From positions 1 through 56,555 of the forward strand of contig JAQGJX010000075.1 in NCBI GenBank assembly GCA_028290405.1: a stretch of 56,555 bases of DNA. Reading direction: 5' to 3'. Positions 1-5,982 of the stretch are shown here, piece by piece; position 1 is the stretch's first letter, and each line of letters starts with the position of its first letter. The notes below the pieces were generated by a model. It was not told the DNA's origin. It was given only the letters and a program-made list of their open reading frames with translations, and did no database searches. The translations under genes were made by a program, and so were the position numbers. The stretch comes from Hyphomicrobiales bacterium (GTDB lineage Bacteria; Pseudomonadota; Alphaproteobacteria; Rhizobiales; Beijerinckiaceae).

Positions 1-570
1 GGGCTGGCGGCAGCGCTGCCGGAACTGCCGGATGCGAAAAAGGCCCGGTTCGTCGAGGCTTTCGGGCTGTCGCCCTATGACGCCGGCGTGCTCGTGATGG
101 AGCGCGACACCGCCGACTACTTCGAGGAGATGGTGGCCGAAGGCGCGGAGGCGAAGGCTTCCGCCAACTGGCTCATCAACGAATATTTCGGACGCCTCAA
201 CAAGGCCGGGCTGAGCGTCGACGCCGGTCCCATCACGGCGAAAGCCAACAGCGCCATCGTGCAGATGATCTCCGCCGACGTGATCTCCGGCAAGATCGCC
301 AAGGACCTGATCGAGATCGTCTGGAACGAAGGACGCGCTGCCGATCCGCGCGCGATCGTCGAGGCGCGCGGCATGAAGCAGGTGACCGACAGCGGCGCGA
401 TCGAGGCCGCAGTGGACGCCATCATCGCCGCCAATCCCGACAAGGTCGCACAGGCGCAGGCGAAGCCGACCATGCTCGGTTGGTTCGTCGGACAGGTGAT
501 GAAACAGACAGGCGGCAAGGCCAATCCGCAGTCCGTGAACGACCTGCTGAAGAGCAAACTCGGCATCTGA
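1..570 (+). CDS. gatB: Aspartyl/glutamyl-tRNA(Asn/Gln) amidotransferase subunit B, C-terminal part (5' truncated by window)
   Basis: The frame is open from base 1 and ends at TGA 568-570, giving 189 residues of the GatB tail and YqeY-like C-terminal domain. Recognisable segments are [21 protein letters not shown], and the C-terminal pattern [19 protein letters not shown] near the end. GatB is the kinase/tRNA-binding subunit of GatCAB. That cytoplasmic complex amidates Glu-tRNA(Gln) or Asp-tRNA(Asn) in organisms that lack the cognate synthetase. The catalytic cradle and start lie outside the window. The first ATG visible (88) is internal and not a start. Identity is clear from family knowledge; nothing looks damaged in the part seen. 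Confidence 0.95.
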   Translation, partial: GLAAALPELPDAKKARFVEAFGLSPYDAGVLVMERDTADYFEEMVAEGAEAKASANWLINEYFGRLNKAGLSVDAGPITAKANSAIVQMISADVISGKIAKDLIEIVWNEGRAADPRAIVEARGMKQVTDSGAIEAAVDAIIAANPDKVAQAQAKPTMLGWFVGQVMKQTGGKANPQSVNDLLKSKLGI

Positions 571-1213
571 CGCAGACGCGAATCATGCGTTCGGTTTCGT
601 GCGGCGCGCGGAATCGAACGCATGAGGCGCCTTGGGGCTTCATTCTTTCGTCGATTGTGAAAATTTTTTTTCATGCACGCGGGCGCGTCCGCCAATGCGC
701 ATGCAAGACCCGCCGACGCCGCGCGCGGCGTCCGCCCGCTTCGCCTTCCCATGACGACGACGCCGCGCGCCGAACGCCTTCGCGCATGCGCGCCCCGCGG
801 TTCAGATCGCGCCTGAACGCGCGCGCGCACGGCTGGCGCATGCGCGCGAACGTCCTTGGGCCGTTGCTGCACTTGCCGCAGAATCAATGAGATTCATGCA
901 ACGTGGTCGCCCGTCGCCTTTGATGTGCGCGATGACGCGGCGAGCGCGCGCCGCCCGCGCGCGCATGGTTGGCGAACATGCGCGAGGCGCGCCCCGCCTG
1001 TCGCGAAGGCGTCAGCGGCGCGCGCGCAAGTGGCGCTTCGGCGCTGCGCAAGCAGCGTCATGTCGAGCGTGTAGAGACGCTCGCAAGAGCCTTGGAGAGC
1101 ATGCAAGAGACGCTCGGCGAGCGAGCAAGGCTTGCACCTATAGTTAACCGAGTTAGTTTAATTGAGCCTGGGTGTCGGCATAATGGCCGACTTCAACTTA
1201 GAGGGGACCTCTG
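571..1213. other. 643-base gene-free region with alternating purine/pyrimidine tracts upstream of the H1-like gene
   Basis: No convincing ORF lies here: the open frames are arginine-rich, overlap on both strands and have no ribosome site. The stretch is dominated by alternating purine/pyrimidine runs such as CGCGCATGCGCGC (781-793), ACGCGCGCGCGCAC (818-831) and GCATGCGCGCG (about 838-848), sequences of the kind that can adopt Z-DNA. Two imperfect direct repeats of about 25 bases are visible near 823-850 and 955-982. An A/T patch with GTTAACC near 1143-1160 and the AGAGGGGA ribosome site at about 1200-1207 probably form the expression signals of the H1-like gene. I see no tRNA or clear small-RNA structure. 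Confidence 0.5.
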
Positions 1214-1516
1214 ATGGCGAAGGCAGCAAAGCGTACGCCGGCCAAGAAGGCCGCGAAGAAGACGGCGAAGAAGGGAGCCAAGAAGACGGCTTCCAAGAGC
1301 GCCGCCAAGAAGGGCGCCAAGAAGACGGCAAAGAAGGTCGCCAAGAAGGGCGCCAAGAAGGCCGTGAAGAAGGGCGCCAAGAAGGCCGTGAAGAAGACGG
1401 CCAAGAAGGGCGCCAAGACGGCTTCCAAGAAGACCGCCAAGAAGGCCGTGAAGAAGACGGCCAAGAAGGCTTCGAAGTCCGCGAAGTCCGCAGCTCCGGC
1501 TTCGGAAGGCGCCTGA
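1214..1516 (+). CDS. Histone H1-like lysine/alanine-rich DNA-binding protein
   Basis: This 100-residue protein contains about 40 lysines and 30 alanines arranged as tandem K-K-A/T/G-A pentad-like units, with a short acidic end (ASEGA). Such proteins resemble the C-terminal tail of eukaryotic H1 and the bacterial HctB/AlgP-like nucleoid proteins, which bind and condense DNA without a fixed fold. ATG 1214 is preceded by AGAGGGGACCTCTG, a good ribosome site. The gene stands alone and is followed by a strong terminator at 1611-1641. The repeated codons (AAG AAG GCC/GGC) make the locus prone to length change by slippage. The family is inferred from composition only, so a precise role cannot be stated. 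Confidence 0.85.
   Translation: MAKAAKRTPAKKAAKKTAKKGAKKTASKSAAKKGAKKTAKKVAKKGAKKAVKKGAKKAVKKTAKKGAKTASKKTAKKAVKKTAKKASKSAKSAAPASEGA
1229..1480 (+). repeat. Tandem short repeats inside the H1-like gene
   Basis: The coding DNA is built from degenerate 15-base units (GCCAAGAAGGGCGCC, AAGAAGGCCGTGAAG and variants). Because of this, all six frames stay open across much of it. The long E/G/Q-rich and S/R/P/W-rich frames on either strand are artefacts of the repeat. Confidence 0.7.
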
Positions 1517-1610
1517 TCGGGCGAACCGTCTCCGTGAGGTCCGACAACCGGCAGCCTGAGCCGGCTCTGAAGCGGACCTTTCGGACAAAGCGGTCGCCAT
1601 CTGCCTGAAG

Positions 1611-1641
1611 CGTCCCCTCGCGCCAGCGTGAGGGGACGTTT
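1611..1641 (+). terminator. Rho-independent terminator of the H1-like gene
   Basis: Arms CGTCCCCTC (1611-1619) and GAGGGGACG (1630-1638) pair perfectly. The stem can extend inward through a G-U and two to three G-C pairs to a small loop, and TTTT follows. It sits 95 bases after the H1-like stop codon and before the convergent gene at 1681. Confidence 0.85.
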
Positions 1642-1680
1642 TGCGTTTTCAGCCCTTGTGGGAGCGCGCGCCGGCGCGGC

Positions 1681-2196
1681 TCAGCGCATCTGCTTCTGGC
1701 GGCGGGGAAGGCACTCGGCGGCGAAATCGCGCCAGACGGCGCCCGCCGCGGCGCCTTCGCGCTTCATCTGGGCCCATTCCTGCCCGCAGGCCCGCATGGC
1801 GGCGCGGTCATAGGAATTGTCCCGCGCGCCCGCGCCCTGCGGGGGCTGCTGGGCGGCGTCCGGCCGCGGCGGGCGCAGAGCGCCGGTCGTATCCTGCGAA
1901 GGCGCTCCAGCGGGCGCTGGGATGGCTCCTGACGCGCGCTCGTCCACGGGCGCTGACGCGTCCTCAGGCGGCTGCGGGGAGCTTCCGCCGAACTCCGGAG
2001 GGCGCGGCGGCGGCAGCGGCGCATGGAGCGGAGCGGTCTGCGCCTGGGGCCGTGGCCGCGCGGTCTGCGCCAGCGCGGGAGCGGCCTGCGCCAGCGCCAG
2101 CGCCAGCCAGACGGCGCACGACAGGACGCGCGCTGGGTCCCGGGGCCCGCACGCTGGGCCGCTCGCTCGTGTCACCGGGGCCGCCGCTTCAAGCAT
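1681..2196 (-). CDS. Secreted proline-rich hypothetical protein with a conserved Cys-containing C-terminal motif
   Basis: The 171-residue frame has a hydrophobic stretch, VLSCAVWLALALAQAAPALAQ, at about 24-44 that looks like a signal peptide ending in an ALAQ cleavage site. A disordered Pro/Ala/Gln-rich linker follows. The last 35 residues carry C-G-x-E-W-x-x-M-K and a second Cys in FAAECLPRR. That Cys...Cys tail is common in small periplasmic proteins of Hyphomicrobiales, but its function is unknown to me. ATG 2196 has no evident ribosome site and leaves an over-long stretch before the hydrophobic core, so the true start may be downstream, for example the GTG at residue 8. Gene reality is likely; its role is unassigned. 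Confidence 0.6.
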   Translation of the reverse strand: MLEAAAPVTRASGPACGPRDPARVLSCAVWLALALAQAAPALAQTARPRPQAQTAPLHAPLPPPRPPEFGGSSPQPPEDASAPVDERASGAIPAPAGAPSQDTTGALRPPRPDAAQQPPQGAGARDNSYDRAAMRACGQEWAQMKREGAAAGAVWRDFAAECLPRRQKQMR

Positions 2197-2334
2197 TGCG
2201 CATTCTGGACTCGCAGGGTCGGGCAGGCGAACGCGCCGAGTCGCGCGTCGCGCCTCACCTTGACCAGCCTTCAGGGGCCATGTCCATCGGGCTTGAGGGC
2301 GGCCCGCGGAGCAAGGCCCCTGACGCGAGCGGGC

Positions 2335-3342
2335 TCAGCGCCAGTAAGCGAAGCCCATGGCGTTCCCGGTGCCGGCCGGCGAGCGGTAGCACGGCACGTA
2401 ATCCACCAGATGCATGTCGAGGCCCAGCGACGTCATGGCCCCCGCCACGGGAATCCAGTTCTTCAGTTCGGACGTGCCGTCCTGGAAGAGGTTCTCGGGG
2501 ATGGTCGTGAGGCTCTCGATGTCGCGCGCCTGCATGCCGGCGAGCACGCGCTGGTCCAGCGCCTCGTCGATGACGAAGTGCGTGAGTCCGCCCGACGCGA
2601 AGATCGCCACGGTCTTGTCCGTCGGCCAGGACTCGATGGCGCTCTTGAGCTGCGCGCCGAAATCGAAGCAGCGTTTCGCGCTGGGCTGGTTGGGCGGATA
2701 GAACGTGTTCACGAACAGCGGCACCGTCGGGATGGGCTGGTCGCGCATGATCTGGCGATAGATGAACCCGAAGGCGTGCGGCACGCCGTGCCCGCGCGGG
2801 CCTTCCGGCAGTTCGCTCGAGACCGCGACGTCGAACTGGTTGGCCATCAGGTGGCGCGTGATGTGGTCGGCGAGGTCCGGCACGCCGGGATATTGGGCGA
2901 GCTGCGGGGTCATGTAGCCGGGCGTGGCGATGGCGACGCCGGGCCCGAGCTTCGACTTCTGCTCGTCGCTCATGGGCACGTTGAGCAGGGTCTCGCCGCG
3001 AAACACCGTGAAGGCGGGCATGAGTTTGTCGGTGAAGACCTCCTTCTGGTCGTTGCCGACGATGACCGCGATGTCGGGCTTCACCTGCGCGTAGACGTCC
3101 GCGAGCTTGGTGATGGCCGCTCGGCAGGCGGCGTAGCGGGCGTTCCACTTGTCCTGCGTGATCTCCTTGGCGAGGTCGTCGCTGGCGCGCAGGTCCACGA
3201 GCTGGTCGTAGGAATAGGTCTGGCCCCGGAACGGGTGCGCCTTGTGCGCCTTGTCGAAGGGCACGCGCGAGTCCCACTTGTCCGGCGGCGTGGAGAGCAT
3301 CGGCCCATGCGACGTGCCCATGCCCAGTACAATCTTCGCCAT
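2335..3342 (-). CDS. Class III extradiol ring-cleavage dioxygenase family protein (LigB-like)
   Basis: The 335-residue protein belongs to the LigB superfamily of non-haem Fe(II) dioxygenases that open catechol-type rings. The first metal-ligand histidine falls at residue 12 (GMGTSHGPM), as in protocatechuate 4,5-dioxygenase beta subunits. VIVGNDQ and GVPHAFGFIY carry further family positions. There is no signal peptide, so it is cytoplasmic. ATG 3342 has TGGAGGA about 9 bases upstream. It is divergently arranged with the PEP-mutase-family gene at 3415, with a 72-base shared promoter region, which suggests linked use in breakdown of an aromatic or small acid. The substrate cannot be read from sequence; gallate- or protocatechuate-like compounds are possibilities. 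Confidence 0.85.
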   Translation of the reverse strand: MAKIVLGMGTSHGPMLSTPPDKWDSRVPFDKAHKAHPFRGQTYSYDQLVDLRASDDLAKEITQDKWNARYAACRAAITKLADVYAQVKPDIAVIVGNDQKEVFTDKLMPAFTVFRGETLLNVPMSDEQKSKLGPGVAIATPGYMTPQLAQYPGVPDLADHITRHLMANQFDVAVSSELPEGPRGHGVPHAFGFIYRQIMRDQPIPTVPLFVNTFYPPNQPSAKRCFDFGAQLKSAIESWPTDKTVAIFASGGLTHFVIDEALDQRVLAGMQARDIESLTTIPENLFQDGTSELKNWIPVAGAMTSLGLDMHLVDYVPCYRSPAGTGNAMGFAYWR

Positions 3343-3414
3343 CCGCGTTGTCCTCCAGTTCGTTTCGCGGCAGGCTATCGGGGGATCACACGAGAGTCGA
3401 GTGGGGAGAAGACG

Positions 3415-4395
3415 ATGTCAGAGGACGCAACGGGCAAGCGGCGCGCATTCCGCGAACTGCTGCGCAAGCCGGGGCTGACCATGATGCCGGGCGGCTTCAG
3501 CCCCATCTACGCGCGCACGGCGGAGCTTGCCGGCTTCGAGTGCTTCTTCGTGGCGGGCTCGCAGATGTCGGCCTTCCTGCTCGGCGTTCCCGACACGGGC
3601 GTCATCGGCCTGCGCGACGTGGCCGACCACGCGCGCCACGTGGCGTCGCGCTCCAGCATCCCGGTGCTGCTCGACGCCGACACGGGCTTCGGCAACGCGG
3701 TCAACGTTCACTTCACCGTGCAGGAGCTGGTGCGCTCGGGCGTCGCGGGCCTGTCGCTGGAGGACCAGGAGGCGCCCAAGAAGTCCGGCACCAGCGCCGG
3801 ACGCAAGTGCATTCCGGTGGAGGAGGCGGTCGGCAAGATCCGCGCGGCCGTGGCGGCGCGCGACGCGCTGGACCCTGAGTTCGTGATCTGCGCCCGCTGC
3901 GACGCCATCGGCGCGCAGGGCGAGACGTTCGATGACGCGCTGGCGCGCTGCGTGGCCTATGCGCGCGACGGGGGCGCCGATCTTGTATGGCTCAATTCGG
4001 CCCAATCGCTGGAGCAGATCGCCACTGCGGTGCGCGAGGTTCCTGCGCCCCTGCTGATGATCTGGGGCGGCAAGCCGCCGGGGCCCTCGTTCGAGGAGCT
4101 TGAGGCGACGGGCCTGCGCATCGCCCTCTATCCGACGCTGGCGGCGTCAGCGGGCCTGCAGGCCGCGTGGCGCGTGCTCAACGATTTCCGCACGCGCGGC
4201 GTCGCGGCGCTCGCGGACTGGCGCGCCGACGTGGCGTCGAGCCCCTACGGCGCCATCGACCTCAGCGTGCTGACGCGCTCGGGCGACGTGAAGGACCTGG
4301 AGCGAAGGTTCCTCAGCGAGGACGCCCAGCGTGACTACGCCACCACCTTCGGCCACGGCACGCACCTGGGCTTCGGAGACCCGCCGAAGGGGTGA
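3415..4395 (+). CDS. Isocitrate lyase / phosphoenolpyruvate mutase superfamily protein with altered catalytic loop
   Basis: The 326-residue protein shows the superfamily's metal and substrate motifs: LLDADTGFGNAVN at about 80-92, a LEDQ segment, ARCDA, and WGGKPPG further on. 2-methylisocitrate lyases carry KRCGH in the gating loop, whereas this protein reads KKSGT. The catalytic Cys is therefore Ser and the His is Thr. That argues against isocitrate or methylisocitrate lyase activity and fits the diverse C-C lyase/hydrolase/decarboxylase branch, such as oxaloacetate-type enzymes. The ATG at 3415 follows GGGGAGAAG, and upstream in-frame sequence is the antisense of the neighbour. The partner is probably the divergent LigB-like dioxygenase. 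Reaction unassigned. Confidence 0.85.
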   Translation: MSEDATGKRRAFRELLRKPGLTMMPGGFSPIYARTAELAGFECFFVAGSQMSAFLLGVPDTGVIGLRDVADHARHVASRSSIPVLLDADTGFGNAVNVHFTVQELVRSGVAGLSLEDQEAPKKSGTSAGRKCIPVEEAVGKIRAAVAARDALDPEFVICARCDAIGAQGETFDDALARCVAYARDGGADLVWLNSAQSLEQIATAVREVPAPLLMIWGGKPPGPSFEELEATGLRIALYPTLAASAGLQAAWRVLNDFRTRGVAALADWRADVASSPYGAIDLSVLTRSGDVKDLERRFLSEDAQRDYATTFGHGTHLGFGDPPKG

Positions 4396-4411
4396 GTCTC
4401 CCGTGCTGATC

Positions 4412-4537
4412 GAGAACCCTTCTCCTGCTCGCGGGAGAAGGCAGCCGTTGCGTCAGCAAGGGTCGGATGAGGGAGATGCGTCGCGCGCCAATCCGGGTTA
4501 TCCGCCGGCGCCCTCCGCCCGGCGACGGGAGAAGGAA
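4412..4537. repeat. Interspersed palindromic (REP-like) repeat between convergent genes
   Basis: A perfect inverted pair CCTTCTCC / GGAGAAGG (4418-4425, 4434-4441) is followed by a second small palindrome TTGC-GTCA-GCAA (4448-4459) and the GGTCGGATGAGGG motif. CGGGAGAAGG then recurs at 4526-4535. This pattern is typical of dispersed intergenic repeats in alphaproteobacterial genomes. It lies between the 3' ends of the PEP-mutase-family gene and cysG, and may also act as a bidirectional terminator. The right part runs into the cysG reading frame. Confidence 0.6.
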
Positions 4538-5982
4538 GGCGCGTCCGCAACGCTGATCCCGGGGAGGTTCGCGAAGGCCGTTCCGATGCACAGCAGCACG
4601 GGCGAGCCGCCCGCCTGCACGTCGTCGCTCGCTGCGATGTCGCCCAGGGTCGTCGTCCTGTGGCCTTGCTCGGGACGCGACACCGACCAGGCGACGATGA
4701 CGGGCGTCCCGCCGTCCAGCCCGTGGTCCATCAGCTTGCGAGCGATGCGCGGGCCCGTGCGGCCGCCCATGTAGAAGACGAGGCTCGTCTTGCCGTCCGC
4801 CATGCCGCGCCAGTCGAGGTCGGCGGGCAGTTCGCCCGTGCGCGCGTGGCCCGTGACGAAGCGCACCGATTGCGCGTGGTCGCGATGGGTGAGCGAAACG
4901 CCCAGCGAGGCGGCCAGCGCGTTTGCGGCGGAGACGCCGGGCACGACTTCGACCGGCACGCCGGCGGCTCGCAAATCTGCGATCTCTTCGCCCGCGCGGC
5001 CGAAGATCATCGGGTCGCCGGACTTCAGGCGCACCACGTGCTTGCCTTGCGCGGCGAGCTTCAGCATCAGCGCGTTGATGTCCGCCTGGGAGCACGAGGG
5101 GCCGCGCGCGCGCTTGCCCACCATCATGCGCTTGGCTTCGCGGCGCGCCAGTTCCAGCACGTCGTCGGACACGAGATCGTCAAACAGGATCACGTCCGCC
5201 GACTGCAGCGCGCGCACCGCTTTCAGCGTCAGCATTTCTGCGTCGCCGGGGCCCGCCCCCACCAGCGTGACGCGCCCTTGCGCGGGCGCGTCCGCGCGCA
5301 CCGTCTCCACCAGCGCGTCGAGCGCGCGCGCGTCGGCGGGCGCGTCCTTGCCGCCGAGCGCCTTGTCGGAGAAGCGCTCCCAGAACGCGCGGCGCTGGGC
5401 CCCGGCGGTGAGCCGGTCCATCACGCTGCGGCGGATGCGCTGCGCAAGGCCCGCCCATTGGGCGAGGGAGGGCGGCAGCAGAGTCTCGATGCGGCGGCGG
5501 ATGTTCTGCGCGAGGATGGGCGCGGCGCCGTTGGATGAGATGCCGATGACGACGGGCGAGCGGTTGACGATCGCGCCGAACTCGAAGTCGCAGGTCTCGC
5601 GGCGGTCCACGGTGTTGCACGGCACGGCGGCGGCGCGGGCGGCGGCGCGGAACGCGAGCGCATCCTCGTCGCTCTCGCAATCTGCCACCGCGATGGCGGC
5701 GCCGTCGAGATCGCCCGGGGCCCAATGGCGCGCGTGCAGGTTCAGCGAGCCTGCGGCCGCGCCGCGCTCCAGCAAGGCCAGCATGTCGGCCGAGGGTTCG
5801 CGCGCGTAAACGTCTACGAGGCCGCCAGCGGCAGCCAGCAGTTCGGCCTTCCACGCGGCGCCGTTGGAGCCGCCCACGAGCACGACGCGCTTTCCCGCCA
5901 GATCGAGAAACACGGGCAGCCGCGCGAGCGCGCTCAGGCGCTGCGGCGAAGCCTCAGACGGCTTCCTCGAGACGTCGTTCAT
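4498..5982 (-). CDS. cysG: Siroheme synthase (precorrin-2 dehydrogenase/ferrochelatase fused to uroporphyrinogen-III C-methyltransferase)
   Basis: This is a bifunctional protein of 494 residues. The N-terminal Met8-like half (about 15-210) does the NAD-dependent oxidation and iron insertion. Its glycine loop reads VVLVGGSNGAAWKAELL rather than the usual GGGxVAxRK, and ISSNGAAPILAQ is conserved. The C-terminal SUMT domain (about 225-480) has VTLVGAGPGD, RLKSGDPMIFGR and VPGVSAA. It supplies the siroheme needed by NirB, encoded upstream on the same strand. ATG 5982 has GGAG upstream and overlaps the end of nasA by 29 bases, so translation is probably coupled. The last residues (SRRRAEGAGG) are encoded by the neighbouring palindromic repeat. 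Confidence 0.95.
   Translation of the reverse strand: MNDVSRKPSEASPQRLSALARLPVFLDLAGKRVVLVGGSNGAAWKAELLAAAGGLVDVYAREPSADMLALLERGAAAGSLNLHARHWAPGDLDGAAIAVADCESDEDALAFRAAARAAAVPCNTVDRRETCDFEFGAIVNRSPVVIGISSNGAAPILAQNIRRRIETLLPPSLAQWAGLAQRIRRSVMDRLTAGAQRRAFWERFSDKALGGKDAPADARALDALVETVRADAPAQGRVTLVGAGPGDAEMLTLKAVRALQSADVILFDDLVSDDVLELARREAKRMMVGKRARGPSCSQADINALMLKLAAQGKHVVRLKSGDPMIFGRAGEEIADLRAAGVPVEVVPGVSAANALAASLGVSLTHRDHAQSVRFVTGHARTGELPADLDWRGMADGKTSLVFYMGGRTGPRIARKLMDHGLDGGTPVIVAWSVSRPEQGHRTTTLGDIAASDDVQAGGSPVLLCIGTAFANLPGISVADAPSFSRRRAEGAGG

Noticed and set aside
571-1213. CRISPR-like or small RNA array in the repetitive spacer
   Set aside because: Repeats are imperfect, only two copies, with no regular spacer.
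1162-1608. Long E/G/Q-rich and S/R/P/W-rich frames over the H1-like gene on both strands
   Set aside because: They arise from the tandem AAGAAGGCC repeats; no ribosome site supports them, while the 1214 frame has one and a matching terminator.
2023-3414. Long 5' extension of the PEP-mutase-family frame
   Set aside because: It is the antisense of the LigB-like gene. The family start and ribosome site lie at 3415.
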